DNA of 64,000 nt from Lineus longissimus (taxonomy: Eukaryota > Nemertea > Pilidiophora > Heteronemertea > Lineidae): positions 10,165,431-10,229,430 of the forward strand of contig NC_088322.1 in the NCBI RefSeq assembly GCF_910592395.1, read 5' to 3'. Below the pieces are notes generated by a model. It made no database searches. It had not been told where the DNA came from and was given only the letters and a program-made list of their open reading frames with translations. Of this stretch, positions 30,046-40,661 are shown piece by piece. Numbering within the stretch: position 1 is the first letter of the stretch; the number at the start of each line of letters is the position of its first letter. The position numbers and the translations under genes were made by a program.

Positions 30046-30308
30046 GTAGGTTTTAGGCATCCTGGTGTTTCATTAGCATCAACATAGAGAGGTGCTTGCA
30101 GAATGCATGCACATTGTGTGTCATTAAGCTTTGTAAAAATGTAGTGTTTTTGATGTAGAGTATAGCAAATCTTTTCAGTTTTGAATTTGGGGTTAAGTTT
30201 ATGATGTTATTTTATGAAAAATATTGGTACTCACCGCTATTGGTTAATTCTTCACCTCGCTTGAAGTGGATGTTTGACATAATGTCTCCTTGTCTCCCTT
30301 CTCTCCAG

Positions 30309-30555
30309 GTCATGGACGGTGAAGAAGTCAACTTCCGTACGACCGTCACCGGCTACCCGATGCCCGAGATTGTCTGGTACCACAACGGTCGTGTCATCAA
30401 ACCGAGTCCCGACTTTGAGATCACATATACGATGGAGACTGGCGATATCAACATGTACGTTGCTGAGGTTTTCCCGGAGGATAAGGGTGACTACGTGTGC
30501 GAAGCGACCAACCCTGTTGGGCGTGCTGTTACTAGTTGTTATCTGGAAGTCAGAG
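30309..30555 (+). CDS. TTN/sls-like: Exon 40: rest of Ig19
   Basis: Acceptor CTTCTCTCCAG ends at 30308, donor GTAAGG at 30556; phase 0 in, 1 out. VMDGEEVNFRTTVTGYPMPE, IVWYHNGRVIKPSPDFEITY, EDKGDYVCEATNPVGRAVTS. F-strand Cys present; B-strand Cys replaced by Arg. Confidence 0.94.
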
Positions 30556-30907
30556 GTAAGGAACATCAGAATATGAATTTACTTCAAAATAAAAACCAAC
30601 AATAAATCAATGAAAAAGACCTTAAACATGAATGCTTTAAAAATCACAAAATGGTATGGGCATAGACCTTTTTTTTGTATAAAAGTCAACATGATCAGCA
30701 GTAGATATTTAGAGTTTACATTGTAGTTGTATTAACTGATATTCCCTCATGAGCTTGTGATTTGCACAATGGAAAATCCTGGTTTGGCTGATTTTCTTAT
30801 TCTTCTGCTTGTCTACGGAAATTGAATCTGTACAGTCCCTCGTAGTATATTCGTCTAGAATAGAATTAGTCTCCCAATATCTCTAGTCTGTTTTTCTTTT
30901 GTTTCAG
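30556..30907. other. Intron 40
   Basis: 352 bases; nothing recognised. Confidence 0.85.
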
Positions 30908-33900
30908 CTTTTGACTACGCCCATGACAGCCAAGAAGAAGCCTCTGGAACCTCACTCTCTACCGCCAAGGAAGACGATGATGAAGAAACAACATCTACGA
31001 CCAGGCTTTTCTTCCAAAAGCCAGAAGAGGAAGATGAGATTGAGAAGATTAAGAGCCAGATCCAGATGGAGATGGTGCCAGAAACTCCACTCATGATTGT
31101 TGCTGAGACTCAATCTGAAGTCAAGACGCAGCAGATTACAGAGATGGTAATCGATGGCAAGACCGAGCAGGTCGAGAAGAAAGAGATTGTCCTCGAGTTT
31201 GAACTACCGAAAGAAGCCGGTGTTGAGACTCGGGTCAAGCCTCAGACGACTGAGCACACAGTCCAGTTCACTCAGGAGATGTCGGTCGAGATGACCCCTG
31301 AGCAACTTCAGCAGAAGGAGATCACACTGACGATGCAGAAGCCGATGACCAAAGATGTGGAAACTCGTGTCTTGACACAGGATTTGGAGGCTCCCAAACA
31401 GTACACTGAAGAGATGACTATCCAGACCACTACTGAGACAGTGCCACACAAGGAGGTATCCTTTGTTGTGGAGCTGCCTGAAAAAACTGATATTCAGTCG
31501 CGAGTCTTGACTCAGGAGGAGCGTAGAGAGGAGCAGGTGACTGAAGACTTCACTGATGGACCCAGGCCCTCTGCTGCTGCACCGACTGAGATAAGTGTCG
31601 AGTTGGGCAAACCCACAGCCAAAGGCAAACCAGCACAGCGTGTTGAGACGACAGTTGAGACCAAGGAAGTTGAAGAGGCCATCTCTGTAGAAGGTGTGAA
31701 GGGAGAAGAGATGAGCCACAAGAAGATATCTGTTGAACTCAAAAAATCTGCTGTCAAAGGCAAACAAGCCACCTTAGTTCAGACCCAGTTGGAAGTAAAA
31801 GAGGGTGAGGAAGTGGCCCAAGTCCAGTTGGTGCCAACTGAAGAAACCAAACCTGAACAAGTCAAGGTTGAACTTGGCAAGCCTACTGCCAAAGGAAAGC
31901 CTGCTCAACGTGTCAAGGCAACCACCGAAACCAAAGATATAGAAGAAGTGATTTCGGTTGAGGGAGTCACTAGTGAAGAAATGAAACACCAGGAGATCGC
32001 AGTGGAACTTCTGAAATCTGGTATTGAAGGAAAACCTTCAATGTTAGTACAGACTCAGTTAGAAGTGAAGGAAGGTGAAGAAGTGATCGATGTCCAGGAG
32101 GTTACCTCTGAAGAAACAAAACCAGAAGAAATCACTTTTGTGTTGGGTAAACCCACAGCAAAGGGTAAACCAGCTCAACAGGTTCAATCTCAAATGGAAG
32201 TCAAAGAGGGCTATGAAGTCACCATGGTTGAGGCTGTGCCTCTTGAGGAGACAAAACATGAAGAGATTAATGTTGAGTTGGGTAAGCCTACTTCAAAGGG
32301 TAAGCCTGCTCAACGCGTTGAGACTTCAGTGGAGACCAAGCCTGAAGAAGAAGCAATCTCTGTTGAAGGTGTTACAGGAGAGGAGATGCATCACAAGGAA
32401 ATCTCTGTTGAGCTTCAGAAGTCTGCCACCAAGGGCAAACCAGAGATGCTCGTCCAGTTCCAGCTTGATGTCAAGGAAGGGGAGGAGGTTTTCCAGGTTC
32501 ATGAGCTGACCTCTGAGGAATCCAAGCATGAGGAAATCAGTGTCAAACTTGGTCAACCTACTGCTAAGGGAAAACCAGCCCTACTTGTCCAAACCCAGTT
32601 GGAGGTCAAAGAAGGCGAAGAGGTAGCCTCTGTTGATGCTGTTCCTTCTGAAGAAACAAAACATGAGGAAATTAGTGTTGAGTTGGGTAAGCCTACGTCT
32701 AAGGGCAAGCCTACTCAACGTGTCCAGATAGCTGTTGAGACAAAGGAAGTGGAAGAAATTAGCCAAGTCGAAGCTATTTCAACTGAACAGACCCAACATG
32801 AACAAATCACCCTTGAGTTAGGTAAGCCCCAAGCTAAGGGGAAACCTGCTCAGCGAGTCAAGCATGTACAAGAGGTAATGGAAACTGAGGAAGTTGTGAC
32901 TGTGGAACATGTCAAGGGTGAAGAGATGAAACCAGGCAAAGTCAAGGTTGATTTGACTAAGTCTAAACAAGACCAGAAACCAGTTACCAGAGTAGAAACA
33001 CAGATGGAGACAATGCGAGAGGAAGAGGTTGGCAGTTCTGAAAGTCCTGTGACTGAAGAAACACAGTCTGAAGAAGTCAAGCTGCAGCTGGCAAAGTCCA
33101 CCCTGAAGGGAAAACCTATGACCAGAGCTGAGGTCCAGCAAGAGATCCGCAGTGTAGAAGAGGTCATACCTGTTGAAGGAGTCAAAGGTGACGAGATGAG
33201 CCATGATGAAGTAAAACTTGAACTTCGAAGATCTTCCATTGCTGGCAAGATGCCAACGCGTGTCCATACTGTTGAAGAGGTCAGGGAGACTGAAGAGATC
33301 ACTGACGTCCAGAAGATGCCTACGGAGGAATCGCAACCAACAGAAGTAACTTTTCAGTTGGAGATTTCTCAGAAAAAGCAAACGTCTGTCCGCATTGAAC
33401 CTCAGACTGAAGTCAAAGAAGGTGAGGAGGTCAGTGGTGTTCAAGAAATTCAGACTACAGAAATGAGCCCTGAAGAAATCACTGTTGATTTGGGTAAAGT
33501 TGCAGTTGGAGGAAAACCTCAGGCTCGTGCTGAAACCCAGATGGAGGTAAAGGAATTAGAAGAGGTCATTCCTGTGGAAGGTGTCACAACTGATGAAACC
33601 AAACACGAGGACAGGAAGCTTGAACTCTCCAAGTCTGAAACCCAAAAGAAGCCCGAGACTCGTGTTCAGTTTTCCACTGAGGTCAAGGAAGGTGAAGAAA
33701 TCATGACTGTTGAAAGTATTTCGACTGAGGAAACTAAACCAGAGGAAATCACTCTTGAGTTACAGAAACAACATGATGTCAAAGGCAAACCTGAGTTGCG
33801 TGCTCAGTTTGTACTTGAGGGTCAAGAGAGTGAAGAGATTCAGCCTAAATTTGAGATCGTGACAGAACAAACGAAACCTGAGGAGGTAAAAGTTCAGTTG

Positions 33901-36900
33901 GGTAAACCCCTAGCTAAGGGAAAACCTGCTCAGCGCATCAAGCATGTTGAGGAGGTCATGGGAACTGAGGAAGTCATGACTGTGGAACAGGTGACAGGCG
34001 AAGAGATGAAACCAGGAGAGGTCAAAGTTGATTTGACCAAGTCTAGACAAGACCAGAAACCTGTTACCAGAGTTGAAACGCAGTCAGAAACAATGCCAGA
34101 GGAAGAACTTGGCAGCTCTGAAAGTCCTGTTACAGAAGAAACACAATCTGAAGAAGTCAAGCTGCAGCTGGCAAAGTCCACCCTGAAGGGAAAACCCATG
34201 ACTAGAGCTGAGGTCCAGCAAGAGATACGCAGTGTGGAAGAGGTCATCCCTGTTGAGGGTGTGAAAGGTGACGAAATGAGCCACGACGAAGTAAAACTTG
34301 AGCTCTGTAGATCTTCAATTGCTGGCAAGATGCCAAGCCGTATCCATACTATTGAAGAAGTCAGAGAGACAGAAGAGATAACAGATGTTCAAAAGATGCC
34401 AACCGAGGAAATGCAACCAACGGAAGTCACACTCCTGTTGGAGGTTTCTAAGAAGAGCAAGGTGACCGCCCGTATAGAGCCGCAGACTGCAGTCGAGGCA
34501 AGTGAGGAGGTCAGCGGTGTCCAAGATATTCAGACTACAGAAATGAGCCCTGAAGAAATCACAGTTGATTTGGGTAAAGTTGCAGTTGGAGGGAAACCTC
34601 AGGCTCGTGCTGAAACCCAGATGGAGGTAAAGGAATTAGAAGAGGTCATTCCAGTTGAGGGAGTTACCACGGATGAAACCAAACATGAGGACAGGAAGGT
34701 TGAACTCTCCAAGTCGGCAACCCAGAAGAAGCCTGAGACTCGAGTTCAGTTTTCCACTGAGGTCAAGGCAGGTGAAGAAATCATGACTGTTGAAAGCATT
34801 TCTACTGAGGAAACTAAACCAGTTGAAATCACCTTAGAGTTACAGAAACAACATGATGTCAAAGGCAAACCTGAGTTACGTGCACAGTTTGTACTTGAGG
34901 GTCAAGAGAGTGAAGAGATTCAGCCTAAATTTGAGATCGTGACAGAACAAACAAAACCTGAGGAGATAAAAGTTCAGTTGGGTAAACCCCTAGCAAAGGG
35001 AAAACCTGCTCAGCGCATCAAGCATGTTGAGGAGGTCATGGGAACTGAGGAAGTTATGACTGTTGAACAAGTGACAGGTGAGGAGATCAAACCAGGAGAG
35101 GTCAAATTTGATGTGAGCAAGTCTAAACAAGACCAGAAACCTGTCACCAGAGTTGAAACGCAGTCAGAAACAATGCCAGAGGAAGAAGTTGGCAGCTCTG
35201 AAAGTCCTGTGACAGAAGAAACACAATCTGAAGAAGTCAAGCTGCAGCTGGCAAAGTCCACCCTGAAGGGAAAACCCATGACCAGAGCTGAGGTCCAGCA
35301 AGAGATCCGCAGTGTAGAAGAGGTCATCCCTGTTGAGGGTGTGAAAGGTGACGAAATGAGCCACGACGAAGTAAAACTTGAGCTCCGCAGATCTTCTATT
35401 GCTGGCAAGATGCCAAGCCGTATCCATACTGTTGAAGAAGTCAGAGAGACGGAAGAGATAACAGATGTGCAAAAGATGCCAACCGAGGAAATGCAACCAA
35501 CGGAAGTAACACTCCTGTTGGAGGTTTCTAAGAAGAGCAAGGTGACCGCCCGTATAGAGCCACAGACTGCAGTCGAGGCAAGTGAGGAGGTCAGCGGTGT
35601 CCAAGATATTCAGACTACAGAAATGAGCCCTGAAGAAATCACAGTTGATTTGGGTAAAGTCGCAGTTGGAGGGAAACCTCAGGCTCGTGCTGAAACCCAG
35701 ATGGAGGTAAAGGAATTAGAAGAGGTCATTCCAGTTGAGGGAGTTACCACGGATGAAACCAAACATGAGGACAGGAAGGTTGAACTCTCCAAGTCGGCAA
35801 CCCAGAAGAAGCCTGAGACTCGAGTTCAGTTTTCCACTGAGGTCAAGGAAGGTGAAGAAATCATGACTGTTGAAAGCATTTCGACTGAGGAAACTAAACC
35901 AGAGGAAATCACTCTGGAGTTACAGAAACAACATGATGTCAAAGGCAAACCTGAGTTGCGTGCTCAGTTTGTACTTGAGGGTCAAGAGAGTGAAGAGATT
36001 CAGCCTAAATTTGAGATCGTGACAGAACAAACAAAACCTGAGGAGATAAAAGTTCAGTTGGGTAAACCCCTAGCTAAGGGAAAACCTGCTCAGCGCATCA
36101 AGCATGTTGAGGAGGTCATGGGAACTGAGGAAGTTATGACTGTGGAACAAGTGACAGGTGAGGAGATCAAACCAGGAGAGGTCAAATTTGATGTGAGCAA
36201 GTCTAAACAAGATCAGAAACCTGTCACCAGAGTTGAAACGCAGTCAGAAACAATGCCAGAGGAAGAAGTTGGCAGCTCTGAAAGTCCTGTGACAGAAGAA
36301 ACACAATCTGAAGAAGTCAAGCTGCAGCTGGCAAAGTCAACCCTGAAGGGAAAACCCATGACCAGAGCCGAAGTTCAGCAAGAAACCCGCAGTGTAGAAG
36401 AGGTTATCCCCGTTGAAGGTGTCAAAGGTGATGAAATGAGCCACGATGAAGTGAAACTTGAGCTCCGACGATCTTCCATTGCCGGGAAGACTGTTACTCG
36501 TGTCCATACCATTGAAGAGGTCAGGGAGACTGAAGAGATCAGTGATGTCCAAAAGATGCCAACTGAGGAAACGCAGCCAACGGAAGTTACACTCCTGTTG
36601 GAGGTTTCTAAGAAGAGCAAGGTGACTGCCCGTATAGAGCCACAGACTGCAGTCGAGGCAAGTGAGGAGGTCAGCGGTGTCCAAGATATCCAGTCTACAG
36701 AAATGAGCCCTGAAGAAATCACAGTTGATTTGGGTAAAGTCGCAGTTGGAGGGAAACCTCAGGCTCGTGCTGAAACCCAGATGGAGGTGAAAGAATTAGA
36801 AGAGGTCATTCCAGTTGAGGGAGTTACCACCGATGAAACCAAACATGAGGACAGAAAGGTTGAGCTTTCGAAGTCAGAGATCCAAAAGAAGCCTGAGACT

Positions 36901-38566
36901 CGTGTTCAATTTTCCACAGAGGTCAAGGCAGGTGAAGAAATCATGACTGTTGAAGGGATTTCGACTGAGGAAACTAAACCAGAGGAAATCACTCTGGAGT
37001 TACAGAAACAACATGATGTCAAAGGCAAACCTGAGTTACGTGTTCAGTTTGTACTGGAGGGTCAAGAGACAGAAGAGATTCAGCCTAAACCAGAGATGGC
37101 AACTGAGGAAACAAAGCATGAGGAGGTCACAGTTGAACTTGGTGCACATGGTGTACAGAGTAAACCAACCACCCTAGTCCAAGCTGTTTTGGAAGTTGCT
37201 GAGGTACAGGAAATTTCTCAAGTTGCTGAACTTGAACATGATGCAACAAAACATGAGGAGATTACAGTTGAGTTGGGTGCTCCTGATGTCAAGGGTAGGC
37301 CCCAGTTGATGGTTGGTCCTGTCGAGGAGGCTATAGAAGGCCAACAGACTGCTGGAGTTGAGGCACTCAAACCTGATGAAACAAAACATGAGGAAATAAC
37401 TGTTCAGCTAGGTGCCCCAGGTGTTAAGGGCAAACCACAAACGATGGTTGGTGCCACCACCGAAGGTGTTGAAAGTCAACAAACAATTGGTGTTGAGGCT
37501 CTTAAGCCTGATGCAACAAAACACGAAGAGGTAACGGTTGAATTCAGTGCCTCCGGAGTGAAAGCCAAACCAACACAGATGGTTGAAGCTGTTCTTGAAG
37601 TTGCTGAAGGAGAAGCAACTTTCCAGGTTGAGCAACTTAAACCTGACAAGACCACACAAGAAGAAATCAGCGTGGAATTCAGTGCCTCTGCTGTCAAACC
37701 CAAACCAACGACTAGGGTAAAGGTTGAGCAGACCACACTTGGGCCAGAAGAAACCAAACCGACAGAGCCAGGAGTTGAGGAAGATATTATCCAACCTGCT
37801 GAAATCGTCAGTCAGTTCACACGAGCCAGGATTCAGGGTGCCAAAGAGGTGATGGTCACTCTCCAAGACTCCAAAGTCTCGCCTGAAGATGTCATAGACA
37901 CATTTGCTGTTCAGTTGCAGGAGGCTGCTGCTGCACCAGTTGATGTCAAACTCACCACAGCTGAAGTTAAGCCCAAGAAGCCCGCCACAGCCAAACCGCA
38001 AACAAAGGAAGCTAAAGAAGAATTGTGCGAAGAGTTCGTTGTACCAAAGGATGAAACGGAACCTGTTTTCTCTGAGATGGCCACAGATCTGTTGGAAGTT
38101 TCAGTTAAACCTAAGGTTGAGACTAGACAGATGGATGAGGTGTCTGTTGATCTTACCCTGAAGCCTACTGAGACTGTCGAGGCGGATTTCCAGATTACCC
38201 CACAACAAGCTCAGAGTGTTGAAGCAGAGTTCCAGATTGCTCCACAGCAGTCCCAGACTGTTGAGAGTGGTGTGACAATCGTCCTACAGGCCCCCCAGTT
38301 TACGAGCGAACTCCAGGACATCACTGTCACTGATGGATCAGAAGTCACCTTCGAGGTCGCGACGTCCGGTGAGCCAAAGCCAACAGTCAGCTGGTACCAG
38401 AATGGTGTCGAGATCCAGCCGTCCAAGACGTTTGAGCTGACGCACACGCAGCACACAAGCCAGCTCATCGTCCATGATGTCATGGTTGAGGATGAGGGCA
38501 CGTACAGTGTCAAACTGACCAACGAGGCGGGATCGTGCGAGACAGCTTGTTTCATGAAGGTTGTGG
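30908..38566 (+). CDS. TTN/sls-like: Exon 41: giant 45-residue repeat exon plus Ig20
   Basis: Acceptor TTTTGTTTCAG ends at 30907, donor GTGAGT at 38567; phase 1/1; 7,659 nt, about 2,553 residues without a stop. It starts AFDYAHDSQEEASGTSLSTA, an acidic leader, then diverged units to about 31605, about 46 units of 45 residues (31606-37815) of the type ELGKPTAKGKPAQRVET...EVEE...VEGV..EEM.HEEI.V, then a Pro/Lys/Glu spacer (VKPKKPATAKPQTKEAKEEL), and finally Ig20 (APQFTSELQDITVTDGSEVT, VSWYQNGVEIQPS, EDEGTYSVKLTNEAGSCET). Composition is dominated by E, K, V, P, T: PEVK-like, so a spring segment is the natural reading (inference). The symmetric phases allow whole-exon skipping. Confidence 0.95.
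31606..37815 (+). repeat. Array of about 46 x 135-bp (45-aa) coding repeats
   Basis: In the register beginning at GGC/GGT of 'GKP', nine units fill 31606-32820 exactly (9 x 135), 32 units fill 32821-37140 and five diverged units follow. Two alternating flavours in the first block: GKPTAKGKPAQRV units and KSxxKGKPxxLVQTQLEVK units. Confidence 0.92.
32821..37140 (+). repeat. Higher-order repeat: 4 x 1,080 bp (8 x 45-aa units each)
   Basis: The GGTAAGCCCC/GGTAAACCCC...AAGCATGT landmark recurs at 32821, 33901, 34981 and 36061, exactly 1,080 bases apart, and the fourth copy ends at 37140. Copies 34981 and 36061 are nearly identical by eye; the first is the most diverged. One unit per copy is 46 and another 44 residues in the same places, so the block moved as a whole. 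Confidence 0.94.
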
Positions 38567-38957
38567 GTGAGTACCACATAAATCTGTTTCATCTGCGGTG
38601 CACACAGGCACCTGAATGGGAGTGATAGAAAATTGTTGTTTTGTCACTTGACACTTTTTAACCAGTCTGTAATACCAATTTTCTGTTGTTATTACATTAG
38701 TTGCCAGTGAGAGCACTACCAATAAAAGTTGGAGAAGAAAACCATTGTCAGGCATTATCAAATTAGAGCAATATTCGTACAATTTAGTGTTGCTGGATTT
38801 GTTCAATTTAATTTCGCTGGCTTGTGTGGTGTTTTGGGCAGTTTTTAAAGCTTTCATTGCCAGACACTCCGACTTAATTCACACGGAAAGGATTTTTACA
38901 ATGTCAGGTCACAAAAATGAATGCTTTATCTAGAAAAGCAAACTCATTCCTTTTTAG
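38567..38957. other. Intron 41
   Basis: 391 bases; nothing recognised. Confidence 0.85.
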
Positions 38958-39074
38958 AACGACCAATCCAAACGACGACCATTGAACTGACTCAGAAAGA
39001 TGAGCGGGAGTCTTTCAAACAAGTGGAGGTTGATATCGAGGTTGAGTCGACCAAGAAGAAGAAGAAGCCTGAAG
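38958..39074 (+). CDS. TTN/sls-like: Exon 42: short charged linker
   Basis: Acceptor TTCCTTTTTAG ends at 38957, donor GTGCGT at 39075; phase 1/1, 117 nt. ERPIQTTTIELTQKDERESF, KQVEVDIEVESTKKKKKPE. Ends in the same K-rich 'KKKKP' signature as the exon-49 units, so it may be an isolated relative of that module. Confidence 0.88.
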
Positions 39075-39407
39075 GTGCGTAAAATTAAATAGATTCAACT
39101 ACCTGAAGACCTGAATATTGGGGATGATAACACTATGCGGTTCGAACTAAGGAATGTCTGGGGCCAACTGCAGCCAAATAGGCTTGCTTTGAAACAGAGA
39201 ATGTTGCTGCACATCTGTGAATTATTCCAGAATCTTTAACATCAGAGAGGAAAGCTGTTGGCATGAGATTTTCCGTCCCAGGCGCAACATCAGAGCTGCA
39301 TATGGTTGTGGAATGGTCATGCTTGTCTTTAAGTTATTTCACCATGTACTTAACCATGTTGTTCTACTTTTGATGTCAACCCTTTCATCGTTTTCACTGC
39401 TTTTCAG
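39075..39407. other. Intron 42
   Basis: 333 bases; no supported exon. Confidence 0.8.
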
Positions 39408-39559
39408 AAGTGCCCAAACCAGAGGACCTTCCTGGCACAGGACCTGTAGCTCCCCTCTTTATCAGCCAACTTACACAACAGACAGTCTATGAGACTCAAC
39501 CTGTCACGTTTGAATGCAGGGTGACTGGTCGACCGAAGCCGGAGATTACATGGTACAAG
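39408..39559 (+). CDS. TTN/sls-like: Exon 43: first half of Ig21
   Basis: Acceptor TGCTTTTCAG ends at 39407, donor GTACGT at 39560; phase 1 in, 0 out. VPKPEDLPGTGPVAPLFISQ, TVYETQPVTFECRVTGRPKP, EITWYK. B-strand Cys present. Confidence 0.93.
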
Positions 39560-39726
39560 GTACGTGTTGTGAACAAAAATATGAAAAGCTTGAGCTCATC
39601 GAACCTGTTGTTGCTGGGAAGACTGTTACCCATGTCCATACTGTTTACCTATCGTTTATCTGTTTTAATGAACGTTTTTAGTTCAAAATGTGAAAAAGAT
39701 TGCTGAAGTTCTTTCTCTTTCTGTAG

Positions 39727-39892
39727 GACAATAAGAAGGTGAAGAGCACCAAGGATGTCGTCCTGAAATACGAGAAAGGTATCTGCCAATTATTCATTCC
39801 ACATGCCAGCCGCCCCGACGAGGCTGAATACAAATGTGAGGCCAAGAACAAGGCAGGAAAAGTCTCGACGTGGGCACAACTATTCGTAGAAA
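39727..39892 (+). CDS. TTN/sls-like: Exon 44: second half of Ig21
   Basis: Acceptor TCTTTCTGTAG ends at 39726, donor GTGAGT at 39893; phase 0 in, 1 out. DNKKVKSTKDVVLKYEKGIC, DEAEYKCEAKNKAGKVSTWA. Can splice in phase either to the terminal exon at 40474 or to exon 46 at 43178. Confidence 0.93.
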
Positions 39893-40473
39893 GTGAGTTC
39901 TTGTTTTTGTTGAGTTTTGATTTCGTTTTGGTGTTGATGTGGTGGATGGATGTATATGATGCAGTGCTGCTGATGCAGGAAGATCTTCGCATCTTTCTTG
40001 TTGTAGACCACCTGTATGGATGTTTCAGGTATTGTCATGGTGAATGCCTAAAAAATCTCACTTAATTACCAAATCATTTCAGTTCCATCTTTCAGGGAAA
40101 CTGCCAACCTTATCAAATAAATGTTTAGTTGTTTTCACAGCACTCCTATCTAGGTGGTGGTGCTTCTACTTTCCGTGTCTAGATTTCAGCAACACGCTTT
40201 CTGTTTGTTCCATTTGATAACCATCTTTCTCACCATATATATATACCTGTCAAGCATTTCCTAATCTTGATTCTGTATAACAGCATTGTTTCCTGAAATT
40301 TTACCAAATCTTCATACAATCATCAATGTAAGGTGTAAATCTTTGCAGTGACTTGAGCACCAAATTTTGTCTTCAGAAAAATGATGTTATTTAGAATCAA
40401 AAGTTGGACATGTTTCAATTGACATTTAGTAGTTGCATAATAGTTTTTAACATCATGGCTTTTCTTACCACAG
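39893..40473. other. Intron 44
   Basis: 581 bases; nothing exon-like recognised. Confidence 0.8.
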
Positions 40474-40661
40474 AACTATTGGACTCTGTCACTCGCGTTA
40501 TACGAGAGGAGTCGTACGAGTATGAAGTCTCCATTGATATCAATTGGATCAAAAAAATTACGCCAGAAGTTAAAGCGAAAGTCATTAAACAAAAGAAGCG
40601 AGTTCGTTTTGCGGATGTACCGATCTACTTGGGTCCGCAGGAATACGAGTCTAATGTTTGA
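40474..40661 (+). CDS. TTN/sls-like: Exon 45 (alternative terminal): short-isoform C-terminus with RVRF motif
   Basis: Acceptor TTTCTTACCAG/CACAG ends at 40473; phase 1 in, matching exon 44; 61 codons then TGA at 40659-40661. Product: KLLDSVTRVIREESYEYEVS, IDINWIKKITPEVKAKVIKQ, KKRVRFADVPIYLG, QEYESNV. No good donor of phase 1 precedes the stop, so it is read as a terminal exon that ends the protein straight after Ig21, before exons 46-49. KKRVRFAD (RVRF codons 40599-40610) is a close match to the RVxF PP1-docking consensus. Function is inference; the tail is not a domain I recognise. Confidence 0.8.

Noticed and set aside
31204-38592. Many antisense frames of 60-200 codons across exon 41
   Set aside because: They recur at the repeat period and are shadows of the sense repeats.
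39232-39340. Possible phase-1 exon ESLTSERKAVGMRFSV in intron 42
   Set aside because: Only very weak donor (GTTATT) and no resemblance to neighbouring linkers; exons 42 and 43 join without it.
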